Positions 24,801 through 32,959 of a stretch of DNA of 64,000 bases are shown here, in pieces; the first letter of the stretch is position 1, and every line of letters starts with the position of its first letter. The DNA comes from Paraktedonobacter sp035294465 (lineage in GTDB: Bacteria > Chloroflexota > Ktedonobacteria > Ktedonobacterales > Ktedonobacteraceae). The notes below the pieces were generated by a model that had not been told where the DNA came from, did no database searches, and worked only from the letters and a program-made list of their open reading frames with translations. Location of the stretch: contig DATGKW010000054.1 of NCBI GenBank assembly GCA_035294465.1, forward strand, positions 1-64,000. Direction: 5' to 3'. A program made the position numbers and the translations under genes.

Positions 24801-26529
24801 CACCAGCCTTCAATATCGCGAGCAACGCCACTACCATAGCACATGAACGCTCCAACAGCACCGCCACGAGGGTTTCCGGTCTTACTCCGGAGTCTATTAA
24901 ACACTGAGCCTGCTTATTTGCCCAGCAGTCTAACGCTTTGAACGTGATCTGTTCTGCTTCGCTTTGCAAAGCGATACGGTCTGGAGTTCGAGCAGTTTGC
25001 GCCTCCACTAAGTGATGCAGACACGCAGGCCGATAGTCACGATGTGTATCATTCCACTGTTCGACGATCTGCGCTGTTTCCACCTCTGATAAGAGAGGTA
25101 ATATGCTTATCGGAGTTTCGGGGTGTGTCACAGCCTCCCTCAACAAGAGGAGGAAATGATTCGCCAGACGTTCCGCAAATAGCGTGTCAAATAAATCTGT
25201 ACTGTACTCAATCGTCAGTAGCCCCCCTTCTCTGGCTATATCGACTTCCACAGAGAGATCATATTTTGATGTGGTGGCTCCGATATCCTCGTCATAGATA
25301 CTGACATCAATATCGGTAAGGGCTAAACGCAAGGGGGGAGTATTCTGAAAAATGAAGCTTGTTTGAAACAGTGGCGCATGACTCAGGCTGCGCTCAGGCT
25401 GTGCAATCTCCACCATCTTTTCGAATGGGAAATCACTGTGACTGAGAGCCTGAAGCCATTGCTCCCGCACGCTCTTTACCAGAGAAAAGAATGTTTGCGT
25501 GCCCTGGAGCTTGATGGGAAGCACCAGATTATTTGTAAAGTTCCCAATCAAGTCCTCCAGTGCAAGCGTAGACCGGTTGGAAACCGGTGTCCCAATAATA
25601 ACCTCCGCCTGCCCACTATAGCGGTATAATAGCACCGCATAGGCAGAGAGCCAGATAACAAAGGGGGTACACTGAGCTTCCAGCGCGCATTTCTGCACCC
25701 TCTCCAGTAAGTCCCCTGGCAAGGAAAGAGTTCTTCTGGCCCCGCGATATGTCTGGCGCACAGGGCGTCGGCGATACGTTGGCAACTCCAGCAAAGGTAA
25801 GGGAGCTCGCAAAATGTTTTTCCAGTATTCGCAGTGCGTTTGCATCATCTCAGTCTGAAGCTGCTCCTGTTGCCAGGACGCATAATCGCCATATTGTATA
25901 GAAAGAGCAGGCAGGTCCGGCGCTGCACTCATACGCATGCGGTTATAACAGAGAGCCAGATCCCGGAGCAAGATAGATGTGGACCATCGATCAGAAATGC
26001 AGTGATGCAACGTTATCGTCAGTACAAAGAGTTCTTCCTCTTGTTGGAGCAAGCGATAGCGAGCGAGAGGACCGATAGCCAGATCGAAAGGATAGCACCG
26101 TTCTTCCCGCACCACTTGTGCGACGTATTTCTCCCGCCGTGCAGGTTCGAGAGAACGCAAATCCTCGTAGTGCCACGTACCCGTTATGGTAGCGTGAACG
26201 TGCTGTACAGGTTGCCCATCGCGTAGGAGAAAGGTGGTGCGTAGAATCTCATGTCGCTGTGTAATCGCTGCGAAGCTGCGTGCCAGACTTTCTACATCAA
26301 CAGGCCCATGCAAGATGAGCGCAACAGTTGTATTGAATGCAGCCAGTCCCGGGTCCAGCTGATCAATAAACCATAAACGTCGTTGCGCCGATGACAGGGG
26401 AAATACAGCGCGCTGCTCCAGGCGAGGAATCTTCGCTTCGAACTGGTGCTCGTTTCGGTATTGTTCCAACAGCGCGCGCAAAAGCTGCTGCTTACGCCTG
26501 GCCTGTGTATCAAACTGCTGCTCAGACAT
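21823..26529 (-). CDS. NRPS E: C-A-T-C, serine-specific
   Basis: A 1568-residue synthetase. The first condensation domain (residues about 45-480) has the active-site motif as HHCISDRWS, with Arg where Gly is usual. The adenylation domain has VLYTSGSTGVPKG, CFDVSVWEIF and LYGPTETAVD; hand-aligned pocket residues D-V-W-H-F-S-L-V-D equal the serine code of EntF. The carrier domain reads ALGGDSIKA, the form often seen before epimerising or dual condensation domains. A second C domain (HHAILDGWS) ends the protein and must work with the A-T of the next protein, NRPS F. An unusual feature is VMVHGRPE in that C domain. Translation overlaps the next gene by one base (TAATG). ATG start at 26529 follows GGAG. 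Confidence 0.93.
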   Translation of the reverse strand: MSEQQFDTQARRKQQLLRALLEQYRNEHQFEAKIPRLEQRAVFPLSSAQRRLWFIDQLDPGLAAFNTTVALILHGPVDVESLARSFAAITQRHEILRTTFLLRDGQPVQHVHATITGTWHYEDLRSLEPARREKYVAQVVREERCYPFDLAIGPLARYRLLQQEEELFVLTITLHHCISDRWSTSILLRDLALCYNRMRMSAAPDLPALSIQYGDYASWQQEQLQTEMMQTHCEYWKNILRAPLPLLELPTYRRRPVRQTYRGARRTLSLPGDLLERVQKCALEAQCTPFVIWLSAYAVLLYRYSGQAEVIIGTPVSNRSTLALEDLIGNFTNNLVLPIKLQGTQTFFSLVKSVREQWLQALSHSDFPFEKMVEIAQPERSLSHAPLFQTSFIFQNTPPLRLALTDIDVSIYDEDIGATTSKYDLSVEVDIAREGGLLTIEYSTDLFDTLFAERLANHFLLLLREAVTHPETPISILPLLSEVETAQIVEQWNDTHRDYRPACLHHLVEAQTARTPDRIALQSEAEQITFKALDCWANKQAQCLIDSGVRPETLVAVLLERSCAMVVALLAILKAGGGYVPLDPEYPTQRIATILQDARPHVVLTTPELAVLLPREVPVLFIVDPADISAAPQVTSSVTAASIAYVLYTSGSTGVPKGAMNTHANICNKISWSGEYYTADIDEYMLCKTNYCFDVSVWEIFWPLSYGISLVIAPPRSQGDPFVLQKLIRERAVTMVHFVPPMLAQFVNVIEPGACATLKHIFCSGDILHREIQDRVFARLPHVHLHNLYGPTETAVDVSSWDCREENEIERVPIGFAIANCRLYILDPLLQPVPIGVVGELYIGGKNVGRGYLHRPDLTAERFLPDPFSGKEGERLYRTGDLVRWRPDGAVEFLQRSDFQVKIRGFRVELGEIEEVLHAHPAVERGIALAVSSGEADKSLAVYILLRAGATLTAAEVHQYLAARLPSYMLPAFILFLDELPLTASGKIARERLPDYRQAIVFHEQQFLTPETAFEQDLAAIWSEVLGISQVGREGNFFALGGDSIKAIQIVAKARERHLDVSLQDLFQYKTLRELASVVQNAEQSSEPMNAFALVREHDRVKLPAAICDAYPPTMLQLGMLLDSLYDPESIVYIESFSYTFTTQATSEVRQEYLFASVREIMRLHPILRTSFALHEFSEPLQLVHKDVPLACRFDDLRGLSAEEQEQRIAQRSREDLRGFDWHYPPLFRLSFFQLTDQTVTMLIVFHHAILDGWSLTIFLKQLLTIYGEIAQGTYQESEPLPVSFRDYVALEQQSIALPEARRYWADRIAGGVFTRLPRWPFAPQRAEQRYQAREHEFEAEMCQAIYMLSQELNIPVKSVLLAAHIKVLAALTDQQEVVTGVMVHGRPEVPGGDQLIGLFLNMPPLYLALPKGSWRDLFMEVFLAERALLPFARYPLAEIRRQAGGRELFEVAFNYIHFHSYRTLPELAQVTWVRQYAEETPYQLFVYAIRGITQTHFSLKFIYDSWVLHPEQITALGRYYQNVVSEARSDLAAPHSSFSLVPKTLETLSFEQKQALLAQKLQQRRGE

Positions 26530-26598
26530 CGCTCATACTCCGTTTATTCTGCGTCTCCATTTTTCAAAAAACTCGTATGCAAGATCATGAAAGCACGC

Positions 26599-27576
26599 TC
26601 ATCTCCTGAGAGCGTTCCGCGTCGTTTTATCCCATCCAGGATAGCCGGTTTTTTGAGAGTGTTTCTCCGCTGCAAGGGCAGCGGCACCCAGCAGACCGGC
26701 TTCATCACCCAGAATGGATTTACGGAGAAAGACGGCTCCCTTGAGACTTGGTGAAAGCGTCATCTCAAAATGGGTCTGCAGAGCTGCCCACCATTTACCA
26801 CTCAAAGTACTCAGTCCTCCCCCCAATACTGCTCCCTCCAAATCCAGAAAATTAACGATATTCGCGATCATCCTACCCAAGCTTTCTCCGCTTTTAACAA
26901 GGTGGTACACAGCCCAGCCATCGCCATATTCCGCCGCTTTGCCCAGCTCACGAGCGCTTTCCAGCCCGCACTGGTGTGCGAGATTATCCAGAGCTCGCCC
27001 AGAGGCTATTGCCTGCAAACAGCCTCGCCTCCCGCAGGTGCATAGCGGCCCTTGAGGTTCTACCACCAGATGTCCGAGTTCACCAGCCCAGCCGTGTTGT
27101 CCTCGGTAAATAGTTCGCTGTAAGATAATGCCAGCACCAATGCCCGTACCAGCAGTGGCAAAAAGAAAATTCTGGGACCCTTTACAAGCGCCAAACGAGA
27201 GCTCCCCGAATGCAGCGGCGTTTGCGTCATCTTCGATGAGCAATGGCATATTCAGCCGCGCCTGAAAGGAAGAACGAAGTGGTATACCACGCCATGCAGG
27301 CCGATTAGGCCACATCAGGACAGTACCAGCGTGATCAACGTTTCCAGCAAAGGCTATCCCCACGCTCTTGATATGCAGGGGAGCGGAGACAGTACGCAGG
27401 CAATCCTCCGTCCACTGGAGCAAGAAATCTAGCTCCTCTTCCCCTGATACGTTCTCTGGCCAAGAAGTATCGCGGCGCCAGAGGATATGTTGATTTGCAA
27501 CGAGAGCCAGACGAATTCTGGTCCCCCCGATATCCAGACCCGCGCTACAGGTTTGTATTCCTTCACTCTGTCCCAT
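26599..27576 (-). CDS. ROK-family sugar kinase, RifN-like (probable kanosamine kinase)
   Basis: A 325-residue kinase of the ROK family. It has the ATP-binding start GLDIGGTRIRLAL, the IEDDANAAAFGE active-site block with catalytic Asp, TAGTGIGAGI, and the Zn-binding CTCGRRGCLQAIASG. RifN of the AHBA pathway belongs to this family and phosphorylates kanosamine at O-6. The gene sits between a RifM-like phosphatase and the NRPS E gene, 18 bases behind the former, and close to a RifK-like aminotransferase; this neighbourhood is what makes kanosamine more likely than glucose as substrate. An ordinary glucokinase role cannot be ruled out by sequence. Confidence 0.88.
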   Translation of the reverse strand: MGQSEGIQTCSAGLDIGGTRIRLALVANQHILWRRDTSWPENVSGEEELDFLLQWTEDCLRTVSAPLHIKSVGIAFAGNVDHAGTVLMWPNRPAWRGIPLRSSFQARLNMPLLIEDDANAAAFGELSFGACKGSQNFLFATAGTGIGAGIILQRTIYRGQHGWAGELGHLVVEPQGPLCTCGRRGCLQAIASGRALDNLAHQCGLESARELGKAAEYGDGWAVYHLVKSGESLGRMIANIVNFLDLEGAVLGGGLSTLSGKWWAALQTHFEMTLSPSLKGAVFLRKSILGDEAGLLGAAALAAEKHSQKTGYPGWDKTTRNALRR

Positions 27577-27594
27577 AAAAATAGTCCTGCTGTG

Positions 27595-28254
27595 CTAAAG
27601 TAGGGCTTGCAGCTTTCTCGTGAGATCAGCCCAGTCAGACGCGAAATAATCTGGCCGGGAGAACTGCCGTAGCCGCTCCGGTTTGGTACCCCAGAGGGCC
27701 GCAATAGACCTGACACCGGCATTCTGCGCGCAGAGAATATCACTGACCCCATCTCCAACCATAACCGTGTCCTTTGCATCGCTCTCTAATCTTTTGAGCA
27801 GCAGTTGTATCCCTTCTGGGTGTGGTTTAGGGTTGTTAAGCTCATCCGAGGAAAGTACGGTTGTGAAGAAATGCTCCAGGTCAAAATAAGCCAGGATCTG
27901 TTCTGTACGCTCGCGATCTTTGCCTGTCAGGATAGCCATCCGTATATCCTGGCAGCGCAGCCATTCCAGACCTTCGCGTGCCCCAGAAAAAACGCGAATC
28001 TGTTCAATGTGCGACTGGCAGAGCTTACGATATGGCTCCCACAAGCTGAGTGGGAGTTCCAACTGCTTGAGAATATGGGGAAACGACTCCCCCATGTGCT
28101 CTAAAAAGCGCTCGGTGGGAGGGGTACCTTCCCCTACCACCTGGCGGTAACAGACGCTAAACGCATATCTCATGAGCGGCTCAGAGTTAATTATCACGCC
28201 ATCGAGATCGAAAATTACGCTGCTCAGCACCGGAAACACCTCATCTGCGCTCAA
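27595..28254 (-). CDS. HAD-superfamily phosphatase, RifM-like
   Basis: A protein of about 212-220 residues with the haloacid dehalogenase motifs: nucleophile Asp in VIFDLDGVIINSEP, Thr in AILTGKDRE, Lys in NNPKPHPEG, and the acidic pair in VMVGDGVSD. An EHMGESFPHIL stretch after the cap region fits RifM proteins of AHBA clusters as I recall them. It would remove a phosphate group in the amino-sugar branch of the pathway. The start is uncertain: a TTG at 28254 overlaps the stop of the aminotransferase (TTGA), while a GTG at 28230 has GATGAGG eight bases upstream and gives a more usual N-terminus. Tight coupling to the RifK- and RifN-like genes supports the role. Confidence 0.87.
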   Translation of the reverse strand: MSADEVFPVLSSVIFDLDGVIINSEPLMRYAFSVCYRQVVGEGTPPTERFLEHMGESFPHILKQLELPLSLWEPYRKLCQSHIEQIRVFSGAREGLEWLRCQDIRMAILTGKDRERTEQILAYFDLEHFFTTVLSSDELNNPKPHPEGIQLLLKRLESDAKDTVMVGDGVSDILCAQNAGVRSIAALWGTKPERLRQFSRPDYFASDWADLTRKLQALL

Positions 28255-29489
28255 TTGAGCACAGTTCGTCGCGGCGCATTCACTTGGATCTTGCGAATCG
28301 CGCCTACTAACTCAGCAAGATCCTCTTCGTCTCCAAGTAAAGTGCGGTGATGCAACCAGACAACTTGCTCTCCTAACTCCTCGGAAATCGGACAATGCAC
28401 GGCCTGGTAATCTGGCAAGAGCGGATCCTGTGCCTTCCACCGCGGCGCAAAGTTTCCTTCACGGAATGCTGGCGTCTGGTGAATTGCCGGGTAGCCTACA
28501 AAGGCAGGAACTCCCTCGGCAATCAATGAATCGACAAATTCCGTGCGGGGCATTCCTCCAAAATATGAGGAGTCATATCTGAACATATACATATAATGAG
28601 GATGACGCGTCGTCCAGCTATCTCTTCCCTGAGGCGTAATACCCTCGACTGTTTGCAACAACTTATCAAGTATCTCCGCGTTACGTTCGCGCCTGCTAAT
28701 TTGCCTATCCAGGCGAGTTAATTGGACACGTAATACCGCAGCGTGCAATTCAGACATGCGGCACGTTGTTCCCAGCATCATATGTTGGTAAGTGCGATCT
28801 TTTTTAGAGCGCCCGCATGAACTCATGAGATAACAACGTTCGATCAAATCGGTGTCTTGAGAAACAATGCATCCACCTTCCCCGGCAGTCATTAACTTAC
28901 CTGCCTGAAAACTAAAAATACCGGCACTGGCAAGAGCGCCTACACGTTGACTCTGCCACTCACCGCCATGAGCGTGGGCTGCGTCTTCAATCACGGCCAG
29001 ATGATGACGCCGGGCAAACTCCATAATTGCGTCCATATTGGCAATGTTTCCGGCCAGGTGAACAGGCATAATTGCCCTGGTCCGAGGCGAAAGCACCCGC
29101 TGCAAATCCTGTGGATCCAGGCAATAGGTCCTGGGATCCACATCAACCAGAATGGGCACCGCGTTTACACTCAACACGCCAAAAGCTGTGGATACAAAGG
29201 TATACGCCGGGACGATCACTTCATCCCCCCGTCCAATTCCCAGCCCGGAAAGAACGGTCTCGATTGCATGAGTGCCACTGGTAACGGCTAGAGCCGCACG
29301 CGCTTGCTGGTAGGTGGCAAATTCGCGTTCAAATGCTTCAACCTCGGTTCCTGGTACCCGCCACCACATTCTACTCTCCAGTACTCTGGTCAGTGCAGCA
29401 ACTTCCTGCTCATCAAAGTCAGGCCACTCAGGAAATGGTTTGGTCTTTGCCGGCTGACCGCCGTTCATTGCCAATCTGTTCTCTGTCAT
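28251..29489 (-). CDS. AHBA-synthase-like PLP aminotransferase (RifK type, DegT/DnrJ/EryC1/StrS family)
   Basis: A 412-residue PLP enzyme. The PLP-binding Lys lies in FQAGKLMTAGEGG, and MWWRVPGTEVEAFEREF, LAVTSGTHAIE, EDAAHAHGGEWQ, SSCGRSKKDR and WLHHRTLL all have close counterparts in RifK, the AHBA synthase of the rifamycin cluster, as I remember that sequence. RifK aminates a keto sugar with RifL and also dehydrates and aromatises aminodehydroshikimate to 3-amino-5-hydroxybenzoate. The start at 29489 overlaps the stop of NRPS D (ATGA) and is placed by AAAGGA upstream; the ATG at 29495 is less good. Other StrS-family aminotransferases also carry some of these motifs, so the AHBA assignment rests on the whole gene set. 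This is the central evidence for the pathway. Confidence 0.88.
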   Translation of the reverse strand: MTENRLAMNGGQPAKTKPFPEWPDFDEQEVAALTRVLESRMWWRVPGTEVEAFEREFATYQQARAALAVTSGTHAIETVLSGLGIGRGDEVIVPAYTFVSTAFGVLSVNAVPILVDVDPRTYCLDPQDLQRVLSPRTRAIMPVHLAGNIANMDAIMEFARRHHLAVIEDAAHAHGGEWQSQRVGALASAGIFSFQAGKLMTAGEGGCIVSQDTDLIERCYLMSSCGRSKKDRTYQHMMLGTTCRMSELHAAVLRVQLTRLDRQISRRERNAEILDKLLQTVEGITPQGRDSWTTRHPHYMYMFRYDSSYFGGMPRTEFVDSLIAEGVPAFVGYPAIHQTPAFREGNFAPRWKAQDPLLPDYQAVHCPISEELGEQVVWLHHRTLLGDEEDLAELVGAIRKIQVNAPRRTVLN

Positions 29490-32400
29490 ATGCATCCTTT
29501 CTTGTCAAATTCCTGTCTACCTTTGTGTTTCTGGCTTCTGCTCAGAAAATAGGGGGCAGAAGCTTCTCTGCTCTTTTCGTCGTTCATATCCGACGCAGCG
29601 AGGATCAGTGAGAGCACGGGATTATCCTGCGCGGTCTGTAATTGCTCCTCGATGGTTAGGGCCAGGTTGGAAACAGTGGGTGCCTCCAGAAACGTTCGGA
29701 TGGGGATATCAACATAGAGATAATCGTGAACACGAGTGATAAGCTGCATTGCCAGCAGCGAGTGCCCACCCAGAACAAAGAAGTTATCTTCTACATCCAC
29801 CTCTTCAACCTCCAGCAATTCTTGCCACCAGCTCAGCAGGAGCTCTTCAAGTGTTGAGATGACTCTTGCTCTGGCAGGTGAGGATGAGCCTTTGGCCGGT
29901 TCCAGCCTTGCCAGGGTTTGCCAGTCTAACTTGCCATTAGGCGTGGTTGGCAAGGCATCCAGAAAATAGAAGAGATTTGGGTGCAGAAAAGCCGGGAGTT
30001 GCTTTTGCAGAAAAGTTCGCAGACTCCCCTCGCTCACACTCTTCCCAGGAAAAAGCACGATATAGGCTATCAGTTGATCCGCAAGCCCGCCCTGCGTGCG
30101 AACTCCGACAGCGCATTGCTTGACATCCGGGTGTTGCCGCAACACCTTACTAATACCATCAAGCTCCACTCGTACACCATGGAGCTTGATACGACGATCC
30201 CTGCGACCCAGATGTTCAATTTGGCCATCTTCGCGGTAGCGCGCAATATCCCCCGTTCTATAAAGCCTGGTACCAGGTTCTCCAAAGGGATCAGGGATAA
30301 AGCTTTCGGCGGTGCCATCGGGCAGGCCAATGTAGCAACGAGCCGGAAAGGGAGATGCAATATAAACCTCTCCTGGCACTCCTATCGGGCGCGGGCGCAA
30401 TCGGGTATCGAGGATATGAATTTGTAGATTATCCACCGGTTTGCCCACTGGTACACTTCCCTGGTCTTCAGTCAAAGCACGCGTATCAAAGTAGGTAGCA
30501 TCATTGACTTCTGAGGCACCGTATTGATTGATCAGCGCTGCCTGTGGCAGCAAGGCATAGAAGTGCCGCACTAATTCGGGTGAGAGAGCTTCCCCGCAGA
30601 CGGAGCAAATCTTGAGTCTCGGCAGCCGTAATCCACTGCTCTCCATACTTTCTAGCAAGAGCCTCAGCAACGAGGGAACAAGAACCAGACGAGTAACATT
30701 ATATTTTTGAAGTGTTTCGAGAAAACGTGTTGTGTTGTGCAAGATAGCATCCGGCACGATGACGAGCGGAACTCCCTTGAGCAATGGCCCCAGAAACTCC
30801 CAGATTGAAACGCTAAAACTGGCCGTAGTGCGCTGGCAAGCAACCTCTTCAGCCGTAAATGGAAAGCTTCGCCACATCCAGAAAAAACGGTTGAGAATCT
30901 GCCGATGTTCGACTGCAACTCCCTTTGGCTTTCCTGTCGAGCCTGAAGTATACATGATAAAGAGCAGATTAGCGGGCTGGAGATTCGGCGGAAGATTCGC
31001 AGTAGCCAGTGCGTTGAGTTTGCGCGTTGTCTCTTCCTCGTCCAGGCAAATAGTTGTTGGGATGCCTCCGGCGACTTTTTGTTGCAGCACCTGTGTTGTC
31101 AGCAGCACTACCAGATGCGCGTCTTGCACTATAGAACGTAGATGCTCCTCTGGATAGGTAGGGTCAAGCGGGACATAAACTCCCCCAGCTTTCAGAATGG
31201 CCAGCAGGGCGATCAGCAGAGCCGGAGAACGCTCAAGGCAGACACCAACCGGTATCTCTGGCCCAATACCGATTTCCCTGAGATAGGTAGCCAGTTGATT
31301 AGCCTGCTGATTTACTTCTGCATAGGTCAAATACTGATCTTGAAAATAGACAGCCACTGCCTCCGGATTCCGCTTAACCTCTTCCTCAAAGATCTGAGGC
31401 AAACAGCGATCCAGTGGATAAGGCTGTGCAGTGGTATTCCACTGCCGTATTTGTCTGGCCTCCTGCGGCAGCATAAACTCATAGTCCACGAGCGCCTGGT
31501 CAGGATTTCGTACAATCTGCTCCAATACACTGATGTATAGTTGCGCTACACGCTGAATCGTACTCGCTTTGTAGAGCTGAACATTATACTGGATATCACA
31601 CTCCAGTGTACCTTCCTCCTCGGTCAGCATCACATCCAGGTTGTACTTGACATACTTACGTTCGTAGTTTACCGGCCGCATCTCTATCCCCCCAAAACGC
31701 CTTTCTGGTTCAGGATAACTGTTCAAGCCAAACATAATCTGAAACAGTGGAGGATAGTTTATATCACGTTCCGGATGAAGTTCCTCAACGAGCTGTTCAA
31801 ATTGCACAGACTGATGCGCGTAGGCATCTAGCGTCTGTTCACGCGTCTGCTTTAGCAGTTCCCGGAAGGTCAGATGGCCTTCTATCTTGCTGCGCAATGC
31901 CAGTGCATTCACAAAGAAGCCAATGAGAGACTCCGTCTGCGGAACTTCGCGGCCCGCTACCCGTGTTCCTATTACCATATCGGTCTGGTCGGTATAACGA
32001 TAGAGCAGCATCTGAAAGGCGGCCAGCAGAGTCATAAAAAGTGTGGTATGCTCTCCCTGGCTCAAGCGTTTGAGTCTCGCAGTCAGTTCTGGGCCAATCC
32101 GGGAGACGTGATTTCTCCCCAGAAAAGTCAGCCGCGCCGGGCGTGCAAAGTCGGGAGTTAACTCGGTGACAGGAGGAGCCTGCTGCAAGCGTTGTTTCCA
32201 GTAGGCGATATGCTGCTCGTTCTCTTGCTGCCTCTGACGTTGCCAATGTGCAAAATCCGCGTACTGGATCTCCAGCGGCGGAAGATGAGGGGTCTCTTCA
32301 TGCAGATACGCAGTATATATCTCCCCAATCTCACGGAAGAGGATATGCAAAGACCACCCATCGGTAATGATATGATGCATAGACAGAACAAGAAGAAATT

Positions 32401-32935
32401 CTTCGGAATCGAGCTTGAGTAGTGTTACTCGCATTAAGGGAGCCTGGTCCAGGTGAAAGGGCTGGTATATCTCGTCTTCGATCAGACGCTGAATAGTCTT
32501 TGCCCGCTCCTGCTCTCCCAGAGGCTGCTCGACGGAAACAACGCGGCAAGGAATCTCTTTTTCTTGCAGAGGTATCTGCACCACTTCCTCGCCCTGTCGC
32601 CTGAAACTGGTTCGTAGAATAGTATGACGCCTGGCCAGGGTTTGTACAGACCGAAAGAACACTGAAACCTTCAATGGACCACGAACATGCATGACAACAG
32701 GCATATTATATGCAGGGTTCCCTGGCTCCAGTTGATCCATAAACCAGAGCCTCTGCTGCGCAAAAGATAAAGGAGCCGCTTCCTCTGGAGGATGGGGTGG
32801 TATGACAGGCTGCCCCCTCCCCTGAGGCTCCTGGCCCTGCATCCACTTTTGAAGGAGTGCCTGTCTCTGGGGAGAGAATACCCCTTGCTGTAATGTCTGC
32901 TCATCAGAGTTCATCATAAGCTTTTCTCTCTTCAC
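29486..32935 (-). CDS. NRPS D: C-A-T, atypical adenylation domain
   Basis: A 1149-residue single-module synthetase. The condensation domain has HHIITDGWS. The adenylation domain has FIMYTSGSTGKPKG and a variant selectivity region, SFSVSIWEFLGPLL, with QYGASEVND in place of YGPTE; hand-aligned pocket residues are S-V-W-V-S-C-Q-D-A. The Asp that pairs with the alpha-amino group is Ser here, as in domains for beta-amino, aryl or other non-alpha-amino acids. The class resembles the beta-alanine-type (V-D-W-V) domains, but its own VD pair is missing. Carrier Ser is in VLGGHSL near residue 1059, followed by a 90-residue tail. A GTG start at 32935 has AGGA upstream; ATG codons at 32917 and 32914 are alternatives. 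It follows the PKS by 24 bases. Confidence 0.92.
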   Translation of the reverse strand: MKREKLMMNSDEQTLQQGVFSPQRQALLQKWMQGQEPQGRGQPVIPPHPPEEAAPLSFAQQRLWFMDQLEPGNPAYNMPVVMHVRGPLKVSVFFRSVQTLARRHTILRTSFRRQGEEVVQIPLQEKEIPCRVVSVEQPLGEQERAKTIQRLIEDEIYQPFHLDQAPLMRVTLLKLDSEEFLLVLSMHHIITDGWSLHILFREIGEIYTAYLHEETPHLPPLEIQYADFAHWQRQRQQENEQHIAYWKQRLQQAPPVTELTPDFARPARLTFLGRNHVSRIGPELTARLKRLSQGEHTTLFMTLLAAFQMLLYRYTDQTDMVIGTRVAGREVPQTESLIGFFVNALALRSKIEGHLTFRELLKQTREQTLDAYAHQSVQFEQLVEELHPERDINYPPLFQIMFGLNSYPEPERRFGGIEMRPVNYERKYVKYNLDVMLTEEEGTLECDIQYNVQLYKASTIQRVAQLYISVLEQIVRNPDQALVDYEFMLPQEARQIRQWNTTAQPYPLDRCLPQIFEEEVKRNPEAVAVYFQDQYLTYAEVNQQANQLATYLREIGIGPEIPVGVCLERSPALLIALLAILKAGGVYVPLDPTYPEEHLRSIVQDAHLVVLLTTQVLQQKVAGGIPTTICLDEEETTRKLNALATANLPPNLQPANLLFIMYTSGSTGKPKGVAVEHRQILNRFFWMWRSFPFTAEEVACQRTTASFSVSIWEFLGPLLKGVPLVIVPDAILHNTTRFLETLQKYNVTRLVLVPSLLRLLLESMESSGLRLPRLKICSVCGEALSPELVRHFYALLPQAALINQYGASEVNDATYFDTRALTEDQGSVPVGKPVDNLQIHILDTRLRPRPIGVPGEVYIASPFPARCYIGLPDGTAESFIPDPFGEPGTRLYRTGDIARYREDGQIEHLGRRDRRIKLHGVRVELDGISKVLRQHPDVKQCAVGVRTQGGLADQLIAYIVLFPGKSVSEGSLRTFLQKQLPAFLHPNLFYFLDALPTTPNGKLDWQTLARLEPAKGSSSPARARVISTLEELLLSWWQELLEVEEVDVEDNFFVLGGHSLLAMQLITRVHDYLYVDIPIRTFLEAPTVSNLALTIEEQLQTAQDNPVLSLILAASDMNDEKSREASAPYFLSRSQKHKGRQEFDKKGCI

Positions 32936-32959
32936 TGTTCCTAAATAAATGTATTTCTT

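Noticed and set aside
13631..29489. A standard ansamycin cluster
   Set aside because: No modular ansamycin PKS and no RifF-type amide synthase; only the precursor-type genes are shared.
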